Positions 15,863 to 23,629 of a stretch of DNA of 51,141 bases are shown here, in pieces. The position numbers and the translations under genes are program-made. This DNA comes from an uncultured Eubacteriales bacterium (GTDB lineage Bacteria > Bacillota > Clostridia > Oscillospirales > Oscillospiraceae), in the NCBI GenBank assembly GCA_900546485.1, contig URDK01000007.1, positions 1 through 51,141 of the forward strand. The letters run 5' to 3'. Under the pieces are notes generated by a model. It was not told where the DNA came from and ran no database searches. It worked only from the letters and a program-made list of their open reading frames with translations. The stretch's first letter is position 1. Every line of letters starts with the position of its first letter.

Positions 15863-17145
15863 GAGCCGCAAACGGCCGGGAGGCCGCGCTTGAGGCCATG
15901 CGCCGCATGAGGCGCGCAGGCGACTTCTCCTCGGACGCAGTGGACGGAGTGATAACGCAGTCCGCGCTGGAACCGAGAGAAGCCGCATTCTGCACGAGAA
16001 TAGTGCGGGAAACGCTGCAAAACCTCTATTTTATAGACTATTACCTCAATTTATGGTCCAATACACCCACAAAGCGCCTTGAACCCGCAGTGCTGGATAT
16101 ACTCCGTATCTCAGCGGCGCAGCTGCTGTTTATGGACCGCGTCCCGCCCTCTGCGGCGGTCAACGAAGGTGTAAAACTCTGCGCCAAGAGTGGATGCAAG
16201 CGGGCGAGCGGGCTTGTAAATTCGGTTTTGCGCCGGGTTTCAGAGAACAGGGACGCCCTGCCTGAGATAACCGGCGAGGGCACAGCCGAGTACCTCTCCA
16301 CGAGATACAGCCATGCACTCTGGCAGGTGCGTGAGCTCATTGAGCGACGGGGCTATGATGGCGCGCGTTCGGTATTGGAGCGCAACAACGCCGAGCCCCC
16401 GCTGACGCTTCAGACAAACACACTCCGCACCACGGCGGAGGAGCTCGCAGACATGCTGCGTGCCGCCGGATTTGAACCTGTGGCAGGCGCTTCGCCGGGG
16501 GAGCTCAGGCTCCGCGGCGCGGGCAGGGCAGACCTGCTGCCGGGTTACAGTGAGGGCCTTTTCTATGTCCAGGACGGTGCAGCGAGGCTCGCTGTCAGAG
16601 AATCCGGCGTCAAGCCGGGCATGACGGTCCTGGATGCCTGCGCAGCGCCTGGAGGCAAGAGCTTCGGCGCGGCGATACAGATGAACGGCGCAGGTCGCAT
16701 AATCTCCTGCGACGTGCAGGAGAAGAAGCTGCGCCGCATATCCGATGGCGCGTCACGCCTCGGGCTGAACTGCATAGAAACGCGCCGGATGGACGCGCGA
16801 CGGCCCGCGGAGGAACTTATCGGGGCAGCGGACGTCGTAATAGCGGACGCGCCCTGCTCAGGGCTGGGCGTGATCGCGAAGAAGCCGGAGATAAGGTTCA
16901 AGTCGGAGTCGGATTTGGAGGCGCTTCCGGGTATACAGCTTGATATCCTCCGCGGACTCGCGGAATGCGTTAAGCCGGGCGGTACACTGCTGTACTCCAC
17001 CTGTACCCTGAGAAAATGTGAGAATGAGGACGTAATCGCGGCCTTTTTGAGTGAAAACAGCGGCTTTGAGGTGCAGGAAATGCGCACTCTTTGGCCTGAT
17101 ATCGATGATTCGGACGGTTTTTTCGTATGCAGGATGGTAAGATAG
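15859..17145 (+). CDS. rsmB: 16S rRNA (cytosine-967-C5) methyltransferase
   Basis: The first 140 residues form a NusB-like RNA-binding domain (REAALEAMRRM, TRIVRETLQNLYFIDYYL). The second half is the SAM-dependent Rossmann domain with DACAAPGGKSFGAA, ADAPCSGLGV and the catalytic cysteine segment LYSTCTLRKCENE. Length is 428 residues, normal. It overlaps fmt by 4 bp and rlmN by 19 bp. Confidence 0.95.
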   Translation: MRAANGREAALEAMRRMRRAGDFSSDAVDGVITQSALEPREAAFCTRIVRETLQNLYFIDYYLNLWSNTPTKRLEPAVLDILRISAAQLLFMDRVPPSAAVNEGVKLCAKSGCKRASGLVNSVLRRVSENRDALPEITGEGTAEYLSTRYSHALWQVRELIERRGYDGARSVLERNNAEPPLTLQTNTLRTTAEELADMLRAAGFEPVAGASPGELRLRGAGRADLLPGYSEGLFYVQDGAARLAVRESGVKPGMTVLDACAAPGGKSFGAAIQMNGAGRIISCDVQEKKLRRISDGASRLGLNCIETRRMDARRPAEELIGAADVVIADAPCSGLGVIAKKPEIRFKSESDLEALPGIQLDILRGLAECVKPGGTLLYSTCTLRKCENEDVIAAFLSENSGFEVQEMRTLWPDIDDSDGFFVCRMVR

Positions 17146-18164
17146 ATATAAAGGCCCTGCTGCCTGATGAGCTTGCCGCGGCGCTTGCCGAAATGGGGGA
17201 GCCGGGTTACCGGGCAAAGCAGATATTCACCTGGCTTGGACGCGGAGCAGAGAGCTTTGACGAGATGACGAATCTCTCAAAGCAGCTGCGCGCCAAGCTT
17301 GCGGAGCGCTTTTTCCTCACGCCGCCTACGGTGATGCGCAAGCAGGTCTCAGCTGAGGATGGAACGATCAAATACCTCTGGGGTCTTGCGGACGGCAACG
17401 CTGTGGAGACCGTTGTCATGCGCTATCACCACGGCAACACCGTGTGTATCTCCACGCAGGTGGGCTGCCGCCAGGGCTGTGCCTTCTGTGCCTCCACCAT
17501 CGGCGGCCTCATAAGGGGCCTTGAGCCCTCGGAGATGCTCGACGAGGTCATGTTCTCGCAGAAGGAATCCGGCCTGCCCATCTCGAACATAGTGCTAATG
17601 GGCATTGGAGAGCCGCTGGACAACTTCGACAACGTCATGAAGTTCCTCAAACTGGTGAATCACCCCGATGGAATGAACATCGGGATGCGTCATATTTCAC
17701 TTTCCACCTGCGGCCTGACAGAAAAGTTTGACAAACTGGCCGAACTTAATTTACAATTAACTTTATCCGTTTCCCTGCACGCGCCGGACGACGAGACGCG
17801 CTCGCGTATTATGCCGGCAAACCGCGGCAGGGGAGTGGCGGAGCTGATGGATGCCTGCGAGCGGTATTTTAAAAAGACCGGCAGACGGATATCCTTTGAA
17901 TACGCCATGATACGCGACGTGAACGACACACCGCGTCAGGCGCAGCTGCTTGCGGAGCACGCGCGGCGCGTCAGCGCGCACGTGAACCTGATTCCGCTCA
18001 ACCACGTTGACGAGCGTTCCTTTGAACCCAGCACGCCGGAGCGGCTTGCGGAGTTCAAGGCGGAGCTAGAGCGCGCGGGAGTAAATGTTACCGTGCGCAG
18101 AAAGCTCGGAGGCGATATAGATGCCTCCTGCGGCCAGTTGAGGAAGAAAGCAGCCGGAATATGA
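17127..18164 (+). CDS. rlmN: 23S rRNA (adenine-2503-C2) methyltransferase (dual-specificity RlmN)
   Basis: A radical SAM enzyme that methylates A2503 of 23S rRNA and A37 of some tRNAs. The [4Fe-4S] motif CRQGCAFC is at C114, C118 and C121, inside QVGCRQGCAFCAST. The N-terminal helical accessory domain starts ALLPDELAAALAE and the C-terminal mechanistic cysteine lies in DASCGQLR. The 345-residue length is normal. The start codon lies inside rsmB, a 19 bp overlap. It is less likely to be Cfr, because the context is the conserved translation operon. Confidence 0.95.
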   Translation: MQDGKIDIKALLPDELAAALAEMGEPGYRAKQIFTWLGRGAESFDEMTNLSKQLRAKLAERFFLTPPTVMRKQVSAEDGTIKYLWGLADGNAVETVVMRYHHGNTVCISTQVGCRQGCAFCASTIGGLIRGLEPSEMLDEVMFSQKESGLPISNIVLMGIGEPLDNFDNVMKFLKLVNHPDGMNIGMRHISLSTCGLTEKFDKLAELNLQLTLSVSLHAPDDETRSRIMPANRGRGVAELMDACERYFKKTGRRISFEYAMIRDVNDTPRQAQLLAEHARRVSAHVNLIPLNHVDERSFEPSTPERLAEFKAELERAGVNVTVRRKLGGDIDASCGQLRKKAAGI

Positions 18165-18168
18165 TAAA

Positions 18169-18198
18169 CCGGGGGACGGACGAAATCCGGGGGACGGA
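18169..18198 (+). repeat. Direct repeat of CCGGGGGACGGA before prpC
   Basis: The 12-mer occurs at 18169-18180 and again at 18187-18198 with an 18 bp period, filling the 40 bp gap between rlmN and prpC. The second copy contains the GGAG that probably serves as ribosome binding site for ATG 18205. Confidence 0.7.
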
Positions 18199-18204
18199 GC
18201 TTAG

Positions 18205-18942
18205 ATGAAGAGCTTTGGCATCACTGACAGGGGAAAAGTCAGGCGCGACAATCAGGACAGCTTTCTTATCGAACGCATCGATGAGCGGGACTGCCTCGTT
18301 GCCGTGCTTTGCGACGGCATGGGCGGAGAGAAGGCAGGCAACATCGCCAGCGACCTCGCCGCCAAGACCTATGTCGGCGAGATAAGTCAGAAGATGAAGA
18401 TAACTAGGCAGAAAAAGCCGGATGTGAAGGCCATGATGATACAGGCCTGTCATCTCGCAAACCACATGATCTACGGCTATTCCTGCTTTGACACGGACTA
18501 CACGGGCATGGGAACCACCATGGTTTCCGCCGTCGCGCTTGGCGACGATATCTATGTACTGAACGTGGGCGACAGCCGTGCCTATCGAATAACCCGCCGG
18601 AAGATCATGCAGATAACACGGGACCATTCCCTTGTTCAGGACATGGTGGACCGAGGCGAGATAACGCCCGAGGAGGCCCGCACCCACCCGCGGCGGAACG
18701 TCATCACCCGCGCCCTCGGCGTGGATGAGAACGTACCCTGTGATATTTTCAAGCCCAGGCTCTCGCGCGGCGATATGCTGCTGCTTTGCTCCGACGGGCT
18801 GACTAACATGCTGGAGGATCGCGAGATCTTCGAGCTTTCCAAGGAGAACACCGATCCGCTCTCGCTCGGCCGAGCGCTGATGGATGAGGCGCTCGAGCGC
18901 GGAGCGACGGACAATGTCACGATCGTTATCATTTCCAAATAA
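18205..18942 (+). CDS. prpC: PP2C-type serine/threonine phosphatase (Stp1/PrpC)
   Basis: Metal-dependent protein phosphatase that opposes the neighbouring kinase. Family motifs are in order: GKVRRDNQDSF, AVLCDGMGGEKAG (metal Asp), YVLNVGDSRAYRI, LLCSDGLTN and GATDNVTIV. Length is 245 residues, the typical Stp1 size, with no membrane segment. It lies between rlmN and the PASTA kinase gene, as in Bacillus. Co-transcription is likely, because only 22 bp separate it from prkC. Confidence 0.95.
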   Translation: MKSFGITDRGKVRRDNQDSFLIERIDERDCLVAVLCDGMGGEKAGNIASDLAAKTYVGEISQKMKITRQKKPDVKAMMIQACHLANHMIYGYSCFDTDYTGMGTTMVSAVALGDDIYVLNVGDSRAYRITRRKIMQITRDHSLVQDMVDRGEITPEEARTHPRRNVITRALGVDENVPCDIFKPRLSRGDMLLLCSDGLTNMLEDREIFELSKENTDPLSLGRALMDEALERGATDNVTIVIISK

Positions 18943-18964
18943 CCCGCATATTTTGGAGGCAGCG

Positions 18965-20746
18965 ATGGATACCAACATGGACAAATATCTGGGCACAATG
19001 CTCGACGACAGATATGAGATACTCGAGGTAATAGGTACCGGAGGCATGGCGGTGGTGTATAAGGCGATGTGCCATCGTCTCAACCGTTATGTCGCGGTCA
19101 AGATTCTGCGCGACGAGCTTGCCAATGACGAGGAGTTTCGCCAGCGCTTTCAGACCGAGGCGCAGGCTGTCGCCATGCTCTCGCACCCGAACATAGTCTC
19201 CGTCTATGACGTCAGTCACAGCGATGACGTGGAATACATCGTCATGGAGCTCATCGAGGGCGTGACCCTCATGCAGTACATGAAGAAAAAGGGCGCCCTT
19301 GGCTGGAAGGAGGCCCTGCATTTTGGCGTCCAGATATCCAAGGCCCTAGAGCACGCGCACGAGAAGGGCATAGTCCACCGCGACATAAAACCCCAGAACA
19401 TAATGATACTCAAGGACGGCACTATAAAGGTCGCCGATTTCGGCATTGCTGCGCTCGAATCCGCACAGGAGAAAAAGAGCGACCAGACCGTCGGCTCCGT
19501 CCACTACATCGCGCCCGAGCAGGCGCGCGGCGAGCAGCCGGACCCGCGCAGTGACATATACTCTCTGGGCGTCGTGCTGTACGAGATGCTCACCGGCAAA
19601 ATGCCCTACGACGGCGATACGGCGGAGCAGGTCGCGCTTAAGCACATAACCGGTCACGCCGTTCCGCCCCAGGAGCTCAACCCGGACATTCCGGAAGAAC
19701 TGGCTGAGATTACGCTCAAAGCCATGAACGCAGACATCAACGCCCGTTACCAGAGTGCGTCCGAGCTGCTGCATGACCTGGAGGATTTCAGAAAGCAGCA
19801 GGCCGTGGCCAACATCGGCAGCGGTTCGGATGACGACATCGAAATACTCGACGTCATACCGCCTGACGTTCGTCCGCTCGGCAAAGCGGGAGAACTCAGC
19901 AAGGAAAAGTACGCGCGCAGAAGGCGCAGGTCCAAGAAGGTCAGCATTCTCTCGGGCGCCTGCGGCGTGCTGGTGTTCCTGATAGCCGTTTTCGTGTTTC
20001 TGTGGAATTACTGGCTGCGCGACATATTCAGTGTTGCCGAGCGGATAAACATCCCCAACTTTGTGGGCGAGAGCTATGAAGACATCGTGAACAGCTCCGA
20101 ATTCAAGAAGCTGTTCAACTTCGAGGTCAACTACGCCATCGACCCCGACGTCCCCGAGGGACAGATCATCAGCCAGGAGCCTGAAGCCGACCGCAGCATG
20201 ATGGTCGTGCCCGAGGGCATTGATGTCAGCCTCACCGTCAGCACCGGTGTGCGCCAGACCGTCATACCCGACGTGACCAACAAGCACTATCAGGAGGCCA
20301 CGATAGAGCTGCAGAACGCCGGCTTTATCGTCGAGATAGCCGATACGCAGGCTTCCGACTCCGTGACGGAGGACTATGTCATCTCCACCGACCCGGCGCC
20401 GGGCGAAGAGCTCGCCGCAGGCTCGACCGTGTTCCTCACGGTCAGCGCCGGTCCGTCCATCAAGGTCGTCACCATGCCGAACCTCGTCGGCTCCACTGAG
20501 AAGGACGCCATCTCCAGAATCGAGAGCTCCAATCTCAGCTACGGCGATACGACCTACATCCACAGCGACTACGACGAGGGTACCGTCATCAGGCAGAGCA
20601 TAGAAGCTTACAGCGATGTTGAGGAGCATACCCGCATCTTCATTTGGGTATCCCTCGGACCTGAGACCACGCCCACTCCCGAACCCACGCCCAGCGAGAC
20701 ACCGGCCACTGAAAGCAACGGTCCCGGCTACTACTTTGCAGACTGA
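18965..20746 (+). CDS. prkC: PASTA-domain serine/threonine kinase (PrkC/StkP type)
   Basis: A 593-residue membrane kinase that senses cell-wall fragments and lipid II. The cytoplasmic kinase domain (about 13-285) has the glycine loop IGTGGMAVVYKA, VAVKIL (Lys46), HRDIKPQN and the DFG segment VADFGIAAL. After a basic juxtamembrane stretch and one helix (about 333-356) come three extracellular PASTA repeats (starting IPNFVGESYED, IPDVTNKHYQE and MPNLVGSTEKD) and a Thr/Pro-rich tail. ATG 18965 is preferred because GGAGG lies 5 bases before it; the in-frame ATG at 18884 lies inside prpC. In spore formers this kinase has roles in germination and wall homeostasis. Confidence 0.95.
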   Translation: MDTNMDKYLGTMLDDRYEILEVIGTGGMAVVYKAMCHRLNRYVAVKILRDELANDEEFRQRFQTEAQAVAMLSHPNIVSVYDVSHSDDVEYIVMELIEGVTLMQYMKKKGALGWKEALHFGVQISKALEHAHEKGIVHRDIKPQNIMILKDGTIKVADFGIAALESAQEKKSDQTVGSVHYIAPEQARGEQPDPRSDIYSLGVVLYEMLTGKMPYDGDTAEQVALKHITGHAVPPQELNPDIPEELAEITLKAMNADINARYQSASELLHDLEDFRKQQAVANIGSGSDDDIEILDVIPPDVRPLGKAGELSKEKYARRRRRSKKVSILSGACGVLVFLIAVFVFLWNYWLRDIFSVAERINIPNFVGESYEDIVNSSEFKKLFNFEVNYAIDPDVPEGQIISQEPEADRSMMVVPEGIDVSLTVSTGVRQTVIPDVTNKHYQEATIELQNAGFIVEIADTQASDSVTEDYVISTDPAPGEELAAGSTVFLTVSAGPSIKVVTMPNLVGSTEKDAISRIESSNLSYGDTTYIHSDYDEGTVIRQSIEAYSDVEEHTRIFIWVSLGPETTPTPEPTPSETPATESNGPGYYFAD

Positions 20747-21618
20747 TGCAGGGAGTTATAATCAAAGCCCTGAGCGGCTTCTACTATGTGAAAACTGAAA
20801 GCGAAACGGTCGAGTGCAGAGCACGCGGCCGTTTCCGGCTGGACGGGTCGTCCCCTTTGGTGGGCGACAAGGTCGAAATATCGCTCGACGCCAACGGCAA
20901 GGGTAGGGTGGATAAGCTGCTTCCGCGGAAAAACTTCTTCATAAGGCCCGCGGTGGCAAACATAGATGTCCTCATAGCCGTGGCCTCCGAGGTCAATCCG
21001 GTAACTGATCCCTTCCTCATAGACCGAGTCACAGCTTTTGCTGAACACGTGGGCTGTGAGGTCATAGTCTGCATAAACAAGGCTGACGCCGGCGTGCAGG
21101 GCAGACTCAGGGACATATATGCCACGACCGGCTACCTCGTCATAGAGACCAGCGCCGTGACAGGCGAGGGCATAGACCGTCTGCGCGAGAGCATAGCCGG
21201 AAAGGTCTGCGCCTTTTCCGGCAACTCAGGCGTCGGCAAGTCCAGCATACTCAACGCGCTGGAGCCAGGCTTGGGTCTCCAGACAGGAGATGTGAGCGAA
21301 AAGCTCGGCCGAGGCCGTCATACTACACGGCATGTCGAGATATTTCCGGCCGGCGGCGCATATGTGGCAGATACCCCGGGCTTTGCCTCATTCGATATGG
21401 AACAGCTGCCGCCGATACCGAAGGAGGAGCTGCAGCACTGCTTCCCCGAGTTTGAGCCCTACATAGGCAAATGCCGCTTTGACGACTGCGCCCATCTCAA
21501 AGAGCCCGGCTGTGCCGTGCGTGAAGCGCTGGCAGAAGGGAAGATACACCCCAGCCGCCACGAGAGCTATGCGCGGCTCTACGAGATATCCGCCAAGTAT
21601 CGCGAATGGGAAAAGTAA
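20746..21618 (+). CDS. rsgA: Ribosome small subunit-dependent GTPase A
   Basis: A late 30S-assembly GTPase with circularly permuted motifs. An N-terminal OB-fold is followed by G4 (INKAD) first, then G1 (GNSGVGKSS), G2-like TRHVEIF and G3 (DTPG). The C-terminal zinc-binding part reads CFPEFEPYIGKCRFDDCAH. The 290-residue length is normal. The ATG shares one base with the prkC stop (TGATG). It follows prkC as in Bacillus, where rpe and thiN come next; neither is present here. Confidence 0.95.
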   Translation: MQGVIIKALSGFYYVKTESETVECRARGRFRLDGSSPLVGDKVEISLDANGKGRVDKLLPRKNFFIRPAVANIDVLIAVASEVNPVTDPFLIDRVTAFAEHVGCEVIVCINKADAGVQGRLRDIYATTGYLVIETSAVTGEGIDRLRESIAGKVCAFSGNSGVGKSSILNALEPGLGLQTGDVSEKLGRGRHTTRHVEIFPAGGAYVADTPGFASFDMEQLPPIPKEELQHCFPEFEPYIGKCRFDDCAHLKEPGCAVREALAEGKIHPSRHESYARLYEISAKYREWEK

Positions 21619-21622
21619 CATG

Positions 21623-21680
21623 AACACCGCCTCCCGCATATAATGCAGTGTGATGCTGCATCTGTGCGCGGGAGGTGTTT
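21623..21680 (+). promoter_or_regulatory. Nested hairpin that includes the ribosome binding site of the 52-residue membrane protein gene
   Basis: CCTCCCGC (21630-21637) pairs perfectly with GCGGGAGG (21668-21675). The helix extends outward with AACA/TGTT after a 3-base bulge, and an inner helix pairs ATGCAG (21643-21648) with CTGCAT (21656-21661). The 3' arm is itself the Shine-Dalgarno, and five T residues follow directly before ATG 21683. The loop side of the 5' arm reads GCATATAAT, which also resembles a -10 element. The structure matches in outline the one before the DUF3343 gene. Confidence 0.6.
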
Positions 21681-21682
21681 TT

Positions 21683-21841
21683 ATGTGCCGCAGGCGGAAT
21701 AACGGGAATAAGCTGGGCTGCCTTGTCATATTGGCCGGGGTGCTGATCATCCTCGCGCTGGTGCTGCCGCCGGGGTTCTGGTGGTTTGCGCTGGCGATAG
21801 CGCTCATTTGCGGTGGGATATGGTTGCTCAGGTGTCGATAG
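21683..21841 (+). CDS. Small membrane protein of unknown function (52 residues)
   Basis: The product has a basic N-terminus with two Cys/Arg groups (CRRRNNGNK). It has two hydrophobic stretches (about 12-28 and 32-48) split by a PPGFWW turn, and it ends in LLRCR. This looks like a small hairpin membrane protein. The start ATG 21683 follows GGGAGG at 8 bases. It lies between rsgA and spoVM, where Bacillus has rpe and thiN, and may share the sporulation context. I do not recognise a named family. No signal peptidase motif is visible. Confidence 0.7.
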   Translation: MCRRRNNGNKLGCLVILAGVLIILALVLPPGFWWFALAIALICGGIWLLRCR

Positions 21842-21853
21842 GAGGTTGTTCGT

Positions 21854-21934
21854 ATGAGGATAATTGTTATAAAGCTGCCGGCGTTCATTTCAAAGTTCCT
21901 GCTGCGCCTGCGCGGCGAGTACGAGCCGGAGTAA
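21854..21934 (+). CDS. spoVM: SpoVM-like amphipathic spore peptide (26 residues)
   Basis: A 26-codon gene with a strong ribosome binding site (GGAGG at 21841-21845, 8 bases before ATG 21854). The peptide starts MRIIVIKLPAF and continues with ISKFLLRLRGEY. Bacillus SpoVM is also exactly 26 residues and has IKLPKF at the same position, with Pro at residue 9 in both. SpoVM is a curvature-sensing peptide that anchors the coat ATPase SpoIVA to the forespore membrane. Gene order supports the call: rsgA precedes it, as in Bacillus, and sipL, whose product binds SpoIVA, follows 57 bp later. The C-terminal end is acidic (EYEPE) instead of the basic end seen in Bacillus. Homology of so short a peptide rests on length, motif and synteny together. 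Confidence 0.85.
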   Translation: MRIIVIKLPAFISKFLLRLRGEYEPE

Positions 21935-21960
21935 TACATGCCGCCCCTGCCGCATAGATT
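21934..21960 (+). promoter_or_regulatory. Possible SigE-type sporulation promoter for sipL
   Basis: ATA (21934-21936), 16 bp, then CATAGATT (21953-21960), which fits the SigE consensus of ATA plus CATAnnnT at this spacing. It overlaps the last codon of spoVM and the 5' part of the sipL hairpin. sipL is under SigE in studied clostridia. No start site is known here. Confidence 0.45.
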
Positions 21961-21983
21961 TTAGAGAAACTACGGCAGGGGGA
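21944..21983 (+). promoter_or_regulatory. Hairpin that includes the ribosome binding site of sipL
   Basis: CCCCTGCCG (21944-21952) pairs perfectly over 9 bp with CGGCAGGGG (21973-21981), with a 20-base AT-rich loop. The 3' arm runs into GGGGGAG, the best Shine-Dalgarno for ATG 21992. A transcript from the SigE-like site would begin inside the loop and escape the hairpin, while readthrough from spoVM would include it. Confidence 0.6.
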
Positions 21984-21991
21984 GATAGGAA

Positions 21992-23515
21992 ATGGAACTG
22001 TCAATGAAGCGCAGCGGCATAGCCTGCTGTGAAAAGGTGTTCGAATATGTCATGCCTGTCGAGCAGGCGGCCGAGACCGTTGTGCCCGACACCATGCCGG
22101 ATGTGGAGCGCATACTCTGCGCCGACGGAATAGTGATAATCAGGAGCAAGGAAGTCAACGAAGGGCGCGTCACTGTCTCGGCCGGCGTGGCCGCGACAGT
22201 GGTTTATGCTCCGGAGGGCGGGGGAAAGCCCCTGAGTATCAACGCCGTGGTGCCGGTGGAGCTGGAGCTCGACGCGCCCGGCGTGACGCAGGAGAGCGTT
22301 CCCATCGCCATGCTCAGCCTCACAGGTATTGAGGCGCGTATGCTAAACCCGCGCAAGCTCCTGGTGCGTGCAGTTATCCTGGCCCAGGTGGAGTGCTACG
22401 CGCAGACGGAAATGAACTTCTGCGATGGTCTCGAGGGCGAGGGTGAGGAGAACGTTGAAGTCCTCACCGACAGCCGGACGATAAGTCCGGTGGTGAGCGC
22501 TCGGGAAAAGACCTTCGTCGTGTCGGACGAGTACCGTCTGCCTCCTGGTGCGCCCGCGCTGGGCGAGCTGCTCTGGCATGGAGTGGACATAGCCACGGGC
22601 AGCGTACGCGCCGTCGGCTCCAAGATAGTTTTCAGCGGCACCGTGCGCATGACCGTGCTCTATGAAGCAGCAGAGACGGGCGAGCTGGCTTCCGCGAGCT
22701 TTGAGACTGAGTTTTCCCAGATGATAGACACCGGCGCCGACCTTTCCAGCCCGGATTGCAGCATTTACAGCATGCTCACGGCCGAATACGTGGAGCCTGT
22801 TACTCTTTCCGGCGGTGAGAGGGGGATATCGGCCGAGTTCCACATTGTCTCACAGGCGGTGTGCACAGACAGCGTGCGCGTGACCTGCGTCACGGACTGT
22901 TACAGTAACAGCCGCGAACTTGAGATAAGCAGCGAGGAGACCGAGCTCGGCTGCGTGCAGCGTCGTAGCACTGTGCGCGCCACGGTACACGAGAGCCTGC
23001 CCGCCACGCCTCCTGCGGCTGAGATATGCCGGGTAATGTGCCGGACCGGCGCTGCTGTCTGCGAGGGCGGTACGCTCAAATGCCCAGTCACGGTGACGGT
23101 CCTCTACCGCGCGGCTGACGGACAGTTTTACTCCGTCTCGCGCCGCCTTACCTCCGAAGCACCGGCGGAGCTGGGCGAGAATGAATACGCCGCGCTGGTG
23201 CGCGCAAGCTGCACCGACTGCTCGGCATCACCATCCGCGACGGGCGCGGACGTAAGGCTGCTAGTTGACTTCGAGCTGCTGGTGGTGAAGAAGATAACGG
23301 TGCCGCAGATCTCATCCGTGGTGTGCGGGGAGGAGCTGGACGCCGGATGCCTGCCCTCTATTACAGTTGTACGCGCCGGTCCCGGCGATACCCTGTGGGC
23401 GCTTGGCAAATGCTACCGCTCGACCGCCAGGCTGATTGCCGCTCAAAATGGACTGGGCGAGGGCGAAAGCCTTGAAGGACGGACTCTGCTGATACCCACT
23501 GCAAGGCACAAATAG
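21992..23515 (+). CDS. sipL: SipL-like spore coat morphogenetic protein (SPOCS/DUF3794 plus LysM)
   Basis: A 507-residue protein of repeated DUF3794 (SPOCS) units and a C-terminal LysM domain (about 458-503; GDTLWALGKCYRSTARLI, then QNGLGE and GRTLLIPT). The N-terminus contains ETVVPDTMPDVERIL, a typical SPOCS sequence. In Clostridioides difficile, SipL is about 514 residues with the same layout; it binds SpoIVA through LysM to build the coat basement. The neighbouring spoVM-like gene encodes the peptide that anchors SpoIVA, so the local context matches. The start ATG 21992 is supported by GGGGGAG 8 bases upstream. Twenty or so Cys residues are scattered through the middle, more than usual for a cytosolic protein. 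Confidence 0.88.
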   Translation: MELSMKRSGIACCEKVFEYVMPVEQAAETVVPDTMPDVERILCADGIVIIRSKEVNEGRVTVSAGVAATVVYAPEGGGKPLSINAVVPVELELDAPGVTQESVPIAMLSLTGIEARMLNPRKLLVRAVILAQVECYAQTEMNFCDGLEGEGEENVEVLTDSRTISPVVSAREKTFVVSDEYRLPPGAPALGELLWHGVDIATGSVRAVGSKIVFSGTVRMTVLYEAAETGELASASFETEFSQMIDTGADLSSPDCSIYSMLTAEYVEPVTLSGGERGISAEFHIVSQAVCTDSVRVTCVTDCYSNSRELEISSEETELGCVQRRSTVRATVHESLPATPPAAEICRVMCRTGAAVCEGGTLKCPVTVTVLYRAADGQFYSVSRRLTSEAPAELGENEYAALVRASCTDCSASPSATGADVRLLVDFELLVVKKITVPQISSVVCGEELDAGCLPSITVVRAGPGDTLWALGKCYRSTARLIAAQNGLGEGESLEGRTLLIPTARHK

Positions 23516-23524
23516 TAATAAATA

Positions 23525-23556
23525 CAGCGCGAAGGCGACAAGCCCTCGCGCTGTTT
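23525..23556 (+). terminator. Terminator after sipL
   Basis: CAGCGCGA (23525-23532) pairs with TCGCGCTG (23546-23553), with a partly paired interior. It is followed by a broken T-run (TTTCATATTTCT). Confidence 0.75.
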
Positions 23557-23566
23557 CATATTTCTC

Positions 23567-23595
23567 TTGCATGAATTGATGCGGAGTGCTAAAAT
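23567..23595 (+). promoter_or_regulatory. Vegetative promoter for yebC
   Basis: TTGCAT (23567-23572), 17 bp, TAAAAT (23590-23595), about 35 bp before the yebC start codon. Confidence 0.8.
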
Positions 23596-23629
23596 ACATG
23601 GGAATACAAAAGCTCAAGGGGTTGTTACG

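Noticed and set aside
18169..18198. Tandem repeat as the start of a CRISPR array
   Set aside because: There are only two copies with a 6-base gap, no spacers and no cas genes.
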